Assembly: GCF_035046505.1 (NCBI RefSeq)
Contig: NC_089822.1
Location: 124,678,807-124,742,806, forward strand
Direction: 5' to 3'
From: Tiliqua scincoides
Lineage: Eukaryota; Chordata; Lepidosauria; Squamata; Scincidae
Length of the DNA stretch: 64,000 bases
Both the position numbers and the translations under genes were made by a program. Positions 11,057 to 21,556 of this stretch are shown piece by piece. Position 1 is the stretch's first letter. Each line of letters starts with the position of its first letter. Below the pieces are notes generated by a model that saw only the letters and a list, made by a program, of their open reading frames with translations, searched no databases and was not told the origin of the DNA.

Positions 11057-11440
11057 CATATGGCAAGAGGTCTGGCTCAGTTGGTAGAGCTGCCGCCTTG
11101 TATGCCTGAGGATTTGAGGCTGCCAGTTGGAAACCACCGGAAGTACCCGAGAACTGAGGACACGCTGATATACTGATGAGCTGACCCTCGGTGGCAGAGA
11201 GGAGTTGCCGTCAAGTGGAGCGTGGGAGGCGAAGGGCCAGAGAGAGGCCAGACCGGGAAGGAATCCAGCTGGAACGAGGAGTTCTATGAAAGACTAGAAC
11301 TATTCAATTGTAAAAATCCCTATTGGGGGGGAGGGGTTAGAACAGCCTGCCCATGTAAACCGCCTTGGATTAAAGTCTGAGGAGAAATCTGAGGACCAAA
11401 GAAAGGCAGTATATAAATAGCTGTAAAAAATAAATAAATA
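11057..11440 (+). mobile_element. Sauria-type tRNA-derived SINE
   Basis: The head is tRNA-like, with a box A-like TGGCTCAGTTGGTAGAGC at about 11073-11090 and a weak box B region near 11110-11125. A long body follows. The tail has AAACCGCCTTGG, GGCAGTATATAAATAG and a final AAATA-type repeat. This organisation and the AAACCGCC/GTATATAAAT tail are characteristic of the squamate Sauria SINE, whose known partner is a Bov-B LINE. No target duplication was identified. Confidence 0.75.
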
Positions 11441-12339
11441 TATTTCTGGAATGCTACCCTCTACCTGTTGATAACTACCCACTTTCACCGCTAGATTAAA
11501 ATCACATTGCATCAGTCCAGTGATTTTCAAACTTTCTAGATTCAGGAATGCTTCCACACTGTCTGCCACATAACGCCTGCCCCTCAGCCATATATCTCCT
11601 GCATATTACTGTACACTGGATCCCAGCAGTGTGCTTGAACGGACCTTCTTATTGGGCCTTTCCATTGTTTTGCATGAACAGACAGTACGTGTGTTCTTGG
11701 AATTCATCCAGTGCTCTCTTGAAATTGCAAGAGAAGATCAGAACTGATGTACAAGCTGTCTTTCATGGAGTTTTGAGTAATTTGCCATTACTGATCTTTT
11801 AAGAAGAAACCCTGAATCTTCCAAAGAACCCCATGCAAGGAAGTAAGCTATCAATCATGCACTCCAGAAGGACTTGCAGGGAACATGCTACCAGACTAGC
11901 CTATATTAAAGGAGATGATTTTTTTCCTTATCCCTGCAATAACCACCACCACCACCACTTCCATGACAACATAAGAATACCTTTTTTATTGGCTGAATTT
12001 TCATTCTTTATAAGGGAAACAGCCAATTGCGATGGGTCATAGGAGCAAAGTCATGGCATCATTGGCACCTTCTATGCTCTATTACAAATCGCCATCAGAT
12101 AAGAAATAAAACCCAGATTTAAAAAATGCACCACTCCTTCTCAGCATTGCTGCTGGGGCTAAAGAAGGCTTGGATCAGCAGAGCAAAAAATTAAAAATGA
12201 AAGATGTGCAAACTGCTAGATCAGCAACTAACTTGCACAATTTCCTGCAAAGGGGGGGTGGGAATTCTGAGGAAGTCTCATCTGGAATGTTACAAAAATG
12301 TTGCACCTCTTATTTGACACAGTGTCAGGACCTATGCAT
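11441..12339. other. Non-genic; possible hAT relic near 11517
   Basis: CCAGTGATTTTCAAACTTTC at 11517-11536 resembles a hAT terminus, but no matching right end could be fixed. The rest shows no gene. Confidence 0.3.
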
Positions 12340-12545
12340 CCTGGACAACTGCGTCTTGGACATTTGTGTCCCTATATATATATATGGGGTTTGTTGCCCA
12401 GTTATAGTTTGTTTGTTGCCTAGTTATTGTATAGTAGGATGCAAATGACTGGGACACACAAAAAAAACCCAGACACAAATGTCCAGGGACACTAATGACC
12501 CAAATACATTTGATCAGGACACAGTCAGCCAAGATGCAAATATCC
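12340..12545. repeat. Imperfect inverted repeat with GGACA motifs
   Basis: The motifs GGACATTTGTGTCCC (about 12358-12372) and ACACAAATGTCCAGGGACAC (about 12473-12492) face each other across an AT-rich TATATA centre. A TGTCAGGACC / GATCAGGACACAG pair lies further out. It looks like a degraded MITE. Termini are not defined. Confidence 0.35.
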
Positions 12546-12550
12546 TAGTA

Positions 12551-13019
12551 CAGGTTGAGACTAATTATTCCTGTGGGTTCCCTTCCAAGATCTCACATGG
12601 ATTAAAAAAAAAACTATAGCACTATAGCAAATCAATTTAAAAAACAAAGTTTCTTTGCTCCAGTGATTTAAAAACAACCTTGCTGACCTTTTGACTCTAA
12701 GATAAGAGTCATTAAGAAGACAATTCATCAGCACTTCACTCAGCCCCTCCCTTCACCAATGCAAATGTTTTTCTTTCATGTGCTGTGGGAAGGGAGGTGT
12801 CCAAAGGAGAGAGAAGGATTGATGGATTGTCAGCCAGCTGCCTCTCTCTCTCTCTCATTGGCTGTTGTTAAAGGGCTGTTCGGTTTTTAAAACTGATTTT
12901 AAAGGGATGCATTTTCCCCCTTTTCCAGGGATCAGCGCATTCTTTCTCATTTGCAGGGGCCATTTGTGTTGAGTCAAATCTGTGTATAAAAAAATCCAAG
13001 CATAAATAGGCTGGACCTG
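12551..13019. mobile_element. pogo/Tigger-like MITE, 469 bp
   Basis: The termini CAGGTTGAGACTAATTAT and, at the right end reversed, CAGGTCCAGCCTATTTAT are inverted copies. The dinucleotide TA flanks both sides (12549-12550 and 13020-13021), the duplication expected of the Tc1/mariner/pogo group. A CAGGTTGAG start is known from Tigger-derived MITEs in other amniotes. There is no transposase frame. Confidence 0.6.
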
Positions 13020-13433
13020 TACTGGTAAAGCTGTGTCTGGGAGGTGCCTCTTCAGTGGCAGGTGGAGCTTTCATGACTGAATGTGCCTCCATACAATATT
13101 TCCCAATGTGTAGAAAATTAGATACAAAGGGAAAGGATTATAGTATAATCTCCTTCTTGACATACTCATTTTCTATGTGGATGGGATATTTTTTTTTTGA
13201 GGTGCATTCCATTGGGTGAGTCCCTCTGCAATCTGTACAGCCCAAATACAAGTTTATCACCTTAGTGAACACCAGGTCTACAAACAACCTTTTGTTCTCA
13301 AATATGTGGGATTGGCCATAATTATTGTTCTATTGACAACAAATATTTTAAACCTTTCCCTTTGTCACAGTCAATCACTCTTCTGACGTCCTCCAGTAAA
13401 TGAATTTATCATGTCAGGAGAGCATATATCCAA
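13020..13433. other. No recognisable gene
   Basis: About 400 bp of AT-rich sequence with nothing identifiable. Confidence 0.35.
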
Positions 13434-13512
13434 AAGCATACTCCTATGCATGTCTACTCAGAAATAAGTTCCATTGCATTCAATAGGGCCTACTCCTAAG
13501 AAAATCTGTATA
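13434..13512 (-). repeat. Palindromic repeat, family P
   Basis: Reads ACTCCTATGCATGTCTACTC, then AAATAAGTTCCATTGCATTC and AATAGGGCCTACTCC, the reverse orientation of the 3265 copy. Confidence 0.6.
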
Positions 13513-13783
13513 GGAGTTTGAAAGTCTGTGAAAGAAATGTAAAATTGCAAATTTTCTAACAAAAACATGCCATTTGTCACTAAAATAATAATTCTTGTGG
13601 AAGGACTAGAAACTAATCAATGGAATTTAAAAGGGGAGGATCCAGAAAAGTATAGGCCAACATTTGGCTGACATCTGGTTTGTGTAAATGGAAAATGCTA
13701 TTCAAGATAGAATTAAGTATGTAGGAGATACATGGTTTCTGCAAATGAAGGCCCTACCTCATTAATGTTTTGACGTTCTTCGA

Positions 13784-13966
13784 GGGGCAAATCTTATCCA
13801 ACTTTCCAGTGCCCCTCAAAGTAGCGGTGCCAACAGTGCATGTGCTGCATTCTGTGGTGGGGGGGCTGTCACAGAGGATTCCTCAAGGTAAAGGAACATT
13901 TGCTCTTTTATCTCAGAGCTGCACTGTGGTTGCATTAGCGCTGAAAAATTGGATAGGATTGGGTCC
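13784..13966. mobile_element. GGGCNCAATC-ended MITE, 183 bp
   Basis: Inverted ends GGGGCAAATCTTATCCAACT and, at the right reversed, GGACCCAATCCTATCCAATT match the copies at 24544 and 37810. Flanking triplets are CGA and TGA, an imperfect 3-bp duplication. It is inserted in the old CR1. Confidence 0.7.
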
Positions 13967-14891
13967 TGAGAGTGTAAGCAAGCACGTAGATAGGAGTGAT
14001 TCAGTGGACACTGTACTTGGACTTCCAAAACGTTTTCAGCAAAAGACTTGTCACCAAAGGTTCCTGAGGAAACTCAGCAGTCGTAAGACAAGAATATGAA
14101 TGTTTTTTTATGTCTTAATAACTGTTTCAACAACAGGGAGGAATGAACAGGTAGTTCTCACTATAGAGGGAAATAAGAAGTGGAATCCCTCAAGGATATT
14201 GGGAACTTATCCAAAATGAATGCCAGGGTAAGTAGTGCAGCAACCAAGTTAAGATGATGAAAACCTAAGCACATCCTGAATCATTCCAAAAGGATCTCTC
14301 CAAAGAAGAAGAATGGGCAACACAATGATAAATGAGGCTTAAGGAAGCATAAAGTGACATACAGTGAGACTAAAAAATCCTAACGTCTCATATACTGTAC
14401 ACCGAGGGAATCTGGTGTAACTAACCAGGAAAGAGATCTTGGAGTTGAGGCTGGCAGGTAGCTCAGTGAAAACACTGAGATCGTTTATGGCAGCAGTGAA
14501 AAAGGCAAATACCATTCTAAGAATTATTACTGAGGTTTGAAATTGTTTTTAGAGACTGAAAATAAAACTGCCAATATTGTAATGCCCTTATACACATCTA
14601 TGGCGCAGCTGCATTCGCAGTATTATGTACTGTTCTGGTTCTCCATATCAAAAAGTGTATTTTAAAGCTGGAAAAGGTGCAGTAAAGGGCTGTCAAATTG
14701 ATTGGGGCTGGGGTTGTGTGTGAAGGCCATTCCCTACCAGCAAATGCTAAGTTGGGTGGAGGGAGTTCTGGACAAAAAAAAGATGGCTAAGTGGGGGACA
14801 TGATAGAAGCTTATAACATTAGATATAGTTTGGAGAAAATGAAGTTTTTATCACTTCCGAGTAACATTAGAGTTGAGCGTCACTGGATGAA

Positions 14892-16547
14892 ATGAATTTA
14901 TGGGGAATTCAGAGCAGACCAGAGGAAGTTCAATACTTCTTCACGGCAGTCTTCACGGCAGAAGACCTCGGGCAGATACCGCTGCCCAAACGGCCCCTCC
15001 TAACCGAGGAGTTAAGTCAGATAGAGGTTAAAAGAGAAGATGTTTCAGACCTCATTGATAGATTAAAGATCAATAAGTCACCGGGCCCTGATGGCATCCA
15101 CCCAAGAGTTATTAAGGAATTGAAGAATGAAGTTGCAGACCTCTTGACTAAGGTATGCAACTTGTCCCTCAAAACGGCCATGGTGCCAGAAGATTGGAGG
15201 ATAGCAAATGTCACGCCTATTTTTAAAAAGGGAAAGAGGGGGGACCCGGGAAACTATAGGCCGGTCAGCCTAACATCCATACCGGGTAAGATGGTGGAAT
15301 GCCTCATCAAAGATAGGATCTCAAAACACATAGACGAACAGGCCTTGCTGAGGGAGAGTCAGCATGGCTTCTGTAAGGGTAAGTCTTGCCTCACGAACCT
15401 TATAGAATTCTTTGAAAAGGTCAACAGGCATGTGGATGCGGAAGAACCCGTGGACATTATATATCTGGACTTTCAGAAGGCATTTGACACGGTCCCTCAC
15501 CAAAGGCTACTGAAAAAACTCCACAGTCAGGGAATTAGAGGACAGGTCCTCTCGTGGATTGAGAACTGGTTGGGGTCCAGGAAGCAGAGAGTGGGTGTCA
15601 ATGGGCAATTTTCACAATGGAGAGAGGTGAAAAGCGGTGTGCCCCAAGGATCTGTCCTGGGACCGGTGCTTTTCAACCTCTTCATAAATGACCTGGAGAC
15701 AGGGTTGAGCAGTGAAGTGGCTAAGTTTGCAGACGACACCAAACTTTTCCGAGGGGTGAAGACCAGAAGTGATTGTGAGGAGCTCCAGAAGGATCTCTCC
15801 AGACTGGCAGAATGGGCAGCAAAATGGCAGATGGGCTTCAATGTCAGTAAGTGTAAAGTCATGCACATTGGGGCAAAAAATCAAAACTTTAGATATAGGC
15901 TGATGGGTTCTGAGCTGTCTGTGACAGATCAGGAGAGAGATCTTGGGGTGGTGGTGGACAGGTTGATGAAATTGTCGACCCAATGTGCGGCGGCAGTGAA
16001 GAAGGCCAATTCTATGCTTGGGAACATTAGGAAGGGTATTGAGAACAAAATGGCTAGTTTTATAATGCCGTTGTACAAATCTATGGTAAGGCCACACCTG
16101 GAGTATTGTGTCCAGTTCTGGTCGCTGCATCTCAAAAAAGACATAGTGGAAATGGAAAAGGTGCAAAAGAGAGCGACTAAGATGATTACGGGGCTGGGGC
16201 ACCTTCCTTATGAGGAAAGGCTACGGCATTTGGGCCTCTTCAGCCTAGAAAAGAGACGCCTGAGGGGGGACATGATTGAGACATACAAAATTATGCAGGG
16301 GATGGACAGAGTGGATAGGGAGATGCTCTTTACACTCTCACATAATACCAGAACCAGGGGACATCCACTAAAATTGAGTGTTGGGCGGGTTAGGACAGAC
16401 AAAAGAAAATATTTCTTTACTCAGCGTGTGGTCGGTCTGTGGAACTCCTTGCCACAGGATGTGGTGATGGCGTATAGCCTAGAAGCCTTTAAAAGGGGAT
16501 TGGACAAGTTTCTGGAGGAAAAATCCATTATGGGGTACAAGCCATGA
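14892..16547 (+). CDS. CR1 reverse transcriptase ORF (5'-truncated, open)
   Basis: A 551-codon open frame whose first codons come from flanking older DNA. True element protein starts near residue 5-10. Landmarks are KSPGPDGIHPRVIKEL (62-77), NYRPVSLTSIPGK (121-133), motif A YLDFQKAFDTVP (191-202, catalytic D193), motif B KSGVPQGSVLGPVLFNLF (247-264), motif C FADDT (279-283) and a long thumb/C-terminal region ending GYKP. The endonuclease domain is missing through 5' truncation. The catalytic residues and reading frame are intact, so the protein could still be made if transcribed. It cannot retrotranspose by itself. Confidence 0.9.
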   Translation: MNLWGIQSRPEEVQYFFTAVFTAEDLGQIPLPKRPLLTEELSQIEVKREDVSDLIDRLKINKSPGPDGIHPRVIKELKNEVADLLTKVCNLSLKTAMVPEDWRIANVTPIFKKGKRGDPGNYRPVSLTSIPGKMVECLIKDRISKHIDEQALLRESQHGFCKGKSCLTNLIEFFEKVNRHVDAEEPVDIIYLDFQKAFDTVPHQRLLKKLHSQGIRGQVLSWIENWLGSRKQRVGVNGQFSQWREVKSGVPQGSVLGPVLFNLFINDLETGLSSEVAKFADDTKLFRGVKTRSDCEELQKDLSRLAEWAAKWQMGFNVSKCKVMHIGAKNQNFRYRLMGSELSVTDQERDLGVVVDRLMKLSTQCAAAVKKANSMLGNIRKGIENKMASFIMPLYKSMVRPHLEYCVQFWSLHLKKDIVEMEKVQKRATKMITGLGHLPYEERLRHLGLFSLEKRRLRGDMIETYKIMQGMDRVDREMLFTLSHNTRTRGHPLKLSVGRVRTDKRKYFFTQRVVGLWNSLPQDVVMAYSLEAFKRGLDKFLEEKSIMGYKP

Positions 16548-16742
16548 TGTGTATGCGCAACCTCCTGATTTTAGAAATGGGTTATGTCAGAATGCCAGAT
16601 GCAAGGGAGGGCACCAGGATGAGGTCTCTTATCTGGTGTGCTCCCTGGGGCATTTGGTGGGCCGCTGTGAGATACAGGAAGCTGGACTAGATGGGCCTAT
16701 GGCCTGATCCAGTGAGGCTGTTCTTATGTTCTTATGTTCTTC
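14905..16742 (+). mobile_element. Young CR1 LINE, 5' truncated
   Basis: About 1.84 kb: an uninterrupted RT frame, a 3' UTR of about 190 bases (GATGGGCCTATGGCCTGATC) and a tail of TTCTTATG units (16721-16742). CR1 LINEs usually end in an 8-bp microsatellite and lack clean target duplications, as here. Truncated 3' ends of the same family lie at 43418, 57303 (minus) and 58901. The open frame implies recent insertion. Confidence 0.92.
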
Positions 16743-18284
16743 ATGCAAAGTTCAATTCATTTATGGAACTCACTGTTACAAGATGTGGTGATGGGCTCTA
16801 GCTTAGATGGCTTTTTAAAGCTTAGCCAGATTCATGGATAGTAGGTCTATACACTGGCATTGTTATGGGGTGCAGGGGGTGCGAGCTGCACCAGGTGACG
16901 TGTTGGGGGGGTGACGTGCCCTGGGGGGAGGATGCGCTAACATCGTGGTCTTAGGAGCTACCATGTCATGCCATACGCCGTTGGATGCGGAATGGCCAGC
17001 GGAGTGCAGTGCAAAACACAGAATGGAAATCGCTCCTTCTGTTCAGAAGTTATGGCCAAAAAACTGGAAGGACAAATGCATGAAGCCCTATGGAAAGTGA
17101 AAGTGAGCCGTATCGCGCATTTACTCACGGATAGGCGAACTTGCCATAGTCAGTTGGAAAGGGCAGGCTGAGAAGAATCCAACGACACCTGAATGGTCCC
17201 GATCCAATGAATGCAGCCCCCAAAAAACATCGGAGAAGCTCCCCCCTCCCAGCTGTGAGTCTGAGCCCAAAACAAAGCCACATGGCTGCATTTACTCGCG
17301 AGTAGGCAGACGTTGTAATGGAAGATCAGAAGATCATCAGGTGGATGATGTGGTGTTGACAGCGATTCCATGTTTTGACAGCTGTTTGACAGCTCTGGGA
17401 AGGGCAGGGATGGCTCCACAGCTGTAATCAGTCAAGGCCAATGGAGACTCTGATGGCCACCTGAGCTTCATTTGACCTTGATGGGACTTTGAATGGCCAT
17501 GGACTAAGAGATGGCTCACCTGAGCCTAATTTGGACTTAACAAAGAGTTAACAAGGTAGCTCACAGGTGAGCTGCATTTTGGATTATGAGACATCCAAGG
17601 ATAGAAGGCAACTTCAGAAGGCACAAAGCTACCCTCACCCAGAGGGAGATGCTACCTGACCCAGACCTATGGGAGAAGGGGACTGCCAGGACTGGAGGAC
17701 ACAGAAGAGATGACTGCCGGGACCCTGCTTCAGAAGACTGGACTGTGCTTTGGAGATTAGATTGGACTTGAGGCTTTGGACCTTTACCCATTGAGTTAAG
17801 TAGGGTTTTGGGGAGGGAAAGCCTCTGGACAAGAGGACTTGCAGGAGTGTATGTGTTTGTAGCAATAAATTTTGTTAATTGTTCAACTGATGAGTTCTGT
17901 TTATTTCTTTGCCCACCACAGCTGTTGTTCTTGGAAAAGGAGGGTGTTAATTAGCCAAAAAGTGGGCATTAGAAGGGAGTTAGAATATTGGATGGGACAG
18001 TGCCTTGGCTGGTGGTCAGACCAGGCAAAGGGGAATGCGAGGACACCAGAAGGGTCCTGATCCAATAGAGCTAGAGTGCAACAGAAGGCAGCCTCCTCCC
18101 CCCCCCCCCCAAAAAAAAGAGCAAGAAAGAGGCTTGAATGGTAAGGGGAAAGTTTTCAATTTTGCACTTGCAAAGCTAGGAGGGTCTTTATCTGGATATG
18201 CCTGAAATAGAAGAACTTTAAACTGGGCATTGGGAGGGCTGGAAATCTCACTGATTCTTTTTGGGGGGTTGTTATTGCAGGCAG

Positions 18285-18430
18285 ACTACAAAGTAAGCTC
18301 CATTGACCACTGTGGGACTTAGTTCAGAGTAGACATGCATAGGATTGGGCTCATAGGCTGCAATTCTATCCACACTTTCCTGAGAGTAAGCCCCATTGAC
18401 CACAATAGGACTTACTTCTGAGTAGATTCA
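18285..18430 (+). repeat. Two adjoining family P palindromic repeats
   Basis: A partial copy (AAGTAAGCTCCATTGACC to GCATAGGATTGGGCTC, 18291-18352) is followed by a full one (GCTGCAATTCTATCCAC to TTCTGAGTAGATTC, 18357-18430). Confidence 0.6.
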
Positions 18431-18499
18431 CTTGGTGGAACAGGACTGGCTCCCCCTTATTTAATTTTATTTTAATTTAATTTATAATTTATTTTAATT

Positions 18500-18602
18500 T
18501 GCTTGATGATGTCACTTCTGGCCATGACATCACTTCCAATGGGTCCTGGACAGATTGTCATTCTAAAAAGTGGGTCCCAGTGCTAAAAGTTGGAGAACTG
18601 CT
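18500..18602. repeat. hAT-type MITE fragment
   Basis: Contains GATGATGTCACTTCTGGCCA and AAAAAGTGGGTCCCAGTGCT and ends GGAGAACTGCTG, resembling one end of a GTTCCCAA-type hAT MITE. Confidence 0.4.
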
Positions 18603-18909
18603 GCAATGTTGTTAGTAATTTGATGGGTGTGAGTGAGTGAGTGAGTGAGAGAGAGACTACAAGTTTTCAAAATCACTAAAATCAGAGTTTGGAGGAATAA
18701 GACCATCATGTTAATATCAATCAATGTGTAATTTCATGCAGAATGCAATGAAACAAGCCACATTGAAATATCTGTGTTCTAACAAAAGGTACAACCAAAA
18801 AACCAGTGGGGGCAGGGCGATGGTACATCATCATGCCCACCTGGGGTGTTGCCCACTACATGGGGTGATGCACAGGCCTCCTGCACTGGGTGACACCACT
18901 GGGTCTATA

Positions 18910-19404
18910 GCTATTATTACCCATGACTGATAAATGGAACCTCCATGTATAGTGGTAGTATACCTACACATACCAATTGATGGGAGATTAATAGCAGGGA
19001 AGGGCTACTGCCTTTATAGGTTGTGCGAGTGGCATTCTTGGACATACCTGACTGGCCACTGTGGGAAACAGAATCCTGGGATGCTAGACAGACTTTAGCT
19101 CCTTCTGATGTTCATATGTTCCTCAGAGTATGTCAGTTCCATTAGATACATTCCCCCTTTTAGCTATGATAGATATTCTGGTTGGTTGGTATTCTTATCC
19201 TGCTTAGCCTTTGAGCACAACTGCATTCTCTGTAAACAATTAATTAATATACTTCAATAATTTTTCTCTGAACTTTTAACACCAAGTGTACTCAATAAAA
19301 CCGCAACTATACATCTGCTTGTGGTGGGGTATTTTCTCACACTGTCAGGAGACAACTAAGGTGCAATTGGAACACAGGGCAAGCCTGCATGCCCATGGGA
19401 TTTT
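18910..19404. other. No recognisable gene
   Basis: Unique-looking AT-rich sequence; no exon or RNA gene recognised. Confidence 0.35.
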
Positions 19405-19524
19405 TGTGCGTGTGCGTGTGCGTGTGCGTGTGCGTGTGCGTGTGCGTGTGCGTGTGCGTGTGCGTGTGCGTGTGCGTGTGCGTGTGCGTGTGCGTGTGCG
19501 TGTGCGTGTGCGTGTGCGTGTGCG
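19405..19524 (+). repeat. Perfect (TGTGCG)20 minisatellite
   Basis: Exactly twenty uninterrupted TGTGCG units (120 bp). Every step alternates purine and pyrimidine. Read as protein it gives an Arg-Val run, which is an artefact of the repeat. Confidence 0.97.
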
Positions 19525-20083
19525 AGACTCAGATGTATTGATTCAATGCACTAGTAAAACTGATGTAACATAGTGGTTAAGAGCATCAGTTATTAAATAA
19601 AGCTATCATAAATGAACCAACTAGCCCTAGAGAAACCACTGCTTCTCAGCCTTACCTCCTCTCCACGCTGTTATATGGGCAGGGGTGCCTATTTATTTAC
19701 ATTAAATACATAAAACGAGCATAAAAATATTTGTCTGCAGCAGAATGACTTGCCTCAGTTTTTTCTCAGCTGTACAATGTGGGGGGGGGGATATCATAGG
19801 AGGAAAACCCTCTCTGCAGAAGAAAACCAGCACATCAGGATGAAAAAATAGCCTAGATTCTCCAAATAGGCAAGGAGTATTCTCCATAACACTCCATACA
19901 AGTTTTCTATGGGCAGGGGTACATTTTTCATAGGAATAATTGAAATGTGAAAACCTCCATGCACAGTTCAAAGTCAAAGAAATGCAACATTGTCCGATTC
20001 TATGGTATTTGTAAATTGGTTTCAAAGGTTGGACATAAGGTCTACTGAGATCATGTATGCAAAACACTTTCAGTATGATCATG
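19525..20083. other. No recognisable gene
   Basis: No coding block, RNA gene or clear repeat is seen. Confidence 0.35.
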
Positions 20084-20091
20084 CTGTAAAC

Positions 20092-20463
20092 CAGGGGTGC
20101 TCAATAGGTGGATTGCGATCTACCGGTAGATCGCGAGGCAAAATGAGTAGATCGCGGAGTGCTGACCCCCCCTTCAGGTGCCTCTGGGAGGAAACGCCGG
20201 GAGTAAGGCCCATTGTACTCAATGGGGCTTACTCCCAGGTAAGTGTGGCTAGGATTGCAGCCTCACAGCCTAATCCTAGGCATGTCTACTCAGGAGTAAG
20301 TCCTGTTATACTCAGTGGGGCTCAAGGTACACCAACATACATTGTACACATAAATGTTATATGTTATGATGGCGCGAACATTGTAAAAAAAAACTCTGGT
20401 AGATCTCCGGGCCTTGCTGGGTTTCAAAGTAGCTCTTGAGCCAAAAAAGTGTGAGCACCCCTG
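20092..20463. mobile_element. hAT MITE with inserted palindromes
   Basis: Termini are CAGGGGTGCTCAATAGG and AGTGTGAGCACCCCTG. The perfect 8-bp duplication CTGTAAAC lies at 20084-20091 and 20464-20471. A GATCTACCGGTAGATC palindrome lies near 20118-20133. Two family P copies (20186-20330) appear to be inside it. Confidence 0.9.
20186..20330 (-). repeat. Two family P palindromic repeats inside a hAT MITE
   Basis: The first reads GGAGTAAGGCCCATTGTACT to GGCTAGGATTGCAGCC and the second CCTAATCCTAGGCATGTCTA to CTCAGTGGGGCT. Confidence 0.6.
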
Positions 20464-20471
20464 CTGTAAAC

Positions 20472-21009
20472 AAAATACCAAGTATTTTTTCTGATAATAC
20501 ACAGTATTTTGTGACTGCCTCCACCTTGATCCAGATTTCTGGCAGCACACCAGTGTCATTAACAACTGTGTAGCAGCAGGCAAGAATTCAACAGGGGAAT
20601 GCAGAATTCAACAGGGAAAGATTGTAGACCAGGAAAAACTGTACCTGTTGAATCCAAACCATAGGAGCCCTGCTGGGGAAAAACCTTCAACAAAGTGGAC
20701 ATTTCTGCAAAATGACAAATCGGTAAGTAGGGTTACCCATCTTTTCCTCCAGCAGAGCACAACTGCAGTGACAGGTGGCAATTCAATAGGTGCAGCTCCC
20801 CAACAAGTAAATGCAGCAAGGATTTAGAGCTTGCTGAATGTTCACCTGTTGTGCATGTGTTGTTAAAAGCAAAAGAGCCTGGTTAAAGGGAGGAAAATGT
20901 AGGATTCCTAGGGATTGGCTATTTTGGTATTTCCCATGTGCTTAGGTAGACAGCATTCCTATTCAGGTCAACTGTGGCACTAAAGTACAAAATCTTGCGG
21001 TGCCTCCAG
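20472..21009. other. No recognisable gene
   Basis: About 540 bp with short frames only. Confidence 0.35.
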
Positions 21010-21132
21010 TGAAATTATCATCACCATCATCAATAACAGTATTTATATACCACTTTTCAACAAAAAGTTCACAAAGTGGTGTACAGAGAAAACCTAATGA
21101 CTCCCTGTTCCAAAAGCGCTCACAATCTAAAA

Positions 21133-21556
21133 CAACCATTTTCAACCACTGTGCCAGGGTACACTGGTGTGCTGTGAGTGGTCCCCAGGTGTGCTGCAGC
21201 AATTTGGGAGAGGGTAATCTAAAACAGGGTGACCAGATACAATGGAGGACAGAGTGTCTATACCTTTAACCATTGTATAGGAGAGGGAATTTTGACAGGT
21301 GCAGTTCAACATGGAAGAGTTTAAAAAGAGGCACCTGCCAAGATTATCTTCTATACAATGGTTAAAGGTACTGCTGCTCTGTCCTCCATCGTTTCTGGTC
21401 ACCCTGTTTTTTTTCAATAGGACCATTGGGGGATGTGAGCCCCCCCCCCTTGGCAGCACAGTGTGCCTTGTCAATGGTCAAAAAACTGATGGTGTGTCTT
21501 GACTGTTTTAGTGCCTTGCCTGTGTGCCCTGAGATGAAAAAGGCTGAAAATCACTG
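21133..21556. mobile_element. hAT MITE inserted in family B, itself interrupted
   Basis: Starts CAACCATTTTCAACCACTG and ends GGCTGAAAATCACTG. The 8-bp flanks are ATCTAAAA and ATCTATGA (six of eight equal), an aged duplication. It is the same family as 42783-43001, from which it differs by the inner MITE at 21225-21406. Confidence 0.8.
21225..21406. mobile_element. MITE with ~55-bp inverted termini, innermost of nest
   Basis: Begins CAGGGTGACCAGATACAATG and ends TTTCTGGTCACCCTG. The two arms pair over about 55 bases, including CTTTAACCATTGTATAG on each side. No clear target duplication is seen. The CAGGGTGACCAGA start suggests a hAT-like family, but that is only a resemblance. Confidence 0.8.

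Larger units (their letters stand above)
13620..16850 (+). mobile_element. Old CR1 LINE relic, interrupted twice
   Basis: Pieces at 13620-13783, 13970-14890 and 16743-16843 follow the order of the RT and C-terminal region of the young CR1 at 14905-16742, at much lower identity. Examples are the AAGTATAGGCCAAC region, TTGGACTTCCAAAACG for the FQKAFDT region, and AGATGTGGTGATGGGCTC near the 3' end. A 183-bp MITE (13784-13966) and the young CR1 interrupt it. It is an old non-functional copy; the 5' limit is approximate. Confidence 0.65.
16852..18901. mobile_element. hAT non-autonomous element, 2.05 kb
   Basis: It starts CACTGGCATTG and ends GACACCACTG. A perfect 8-bp duplication GGTCTATA flanks it (16844-16851, 18902-18909). 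The block at 18690-18800 matches the interiors of the hAT copies near 2030 and 44960. There is no transposase-like frame. Two family P palindromes (18285-18430) and a hAT-type fragment (18500-18602) lie inside, so it has collected later insertions. It sits at the 3' end of the old CR1. Confidence 0.8.

Noticed and set aside
11057-11130. tRNA gene
   Set aside because: Box A is recognisable but no tRNA cloverleaf closes, and the segment continues into a SINE body and tail.
19286-19573. Arg-Val repeat protein of 95 residues
   Set aside because: It is only the translation of the TGTGCG array.
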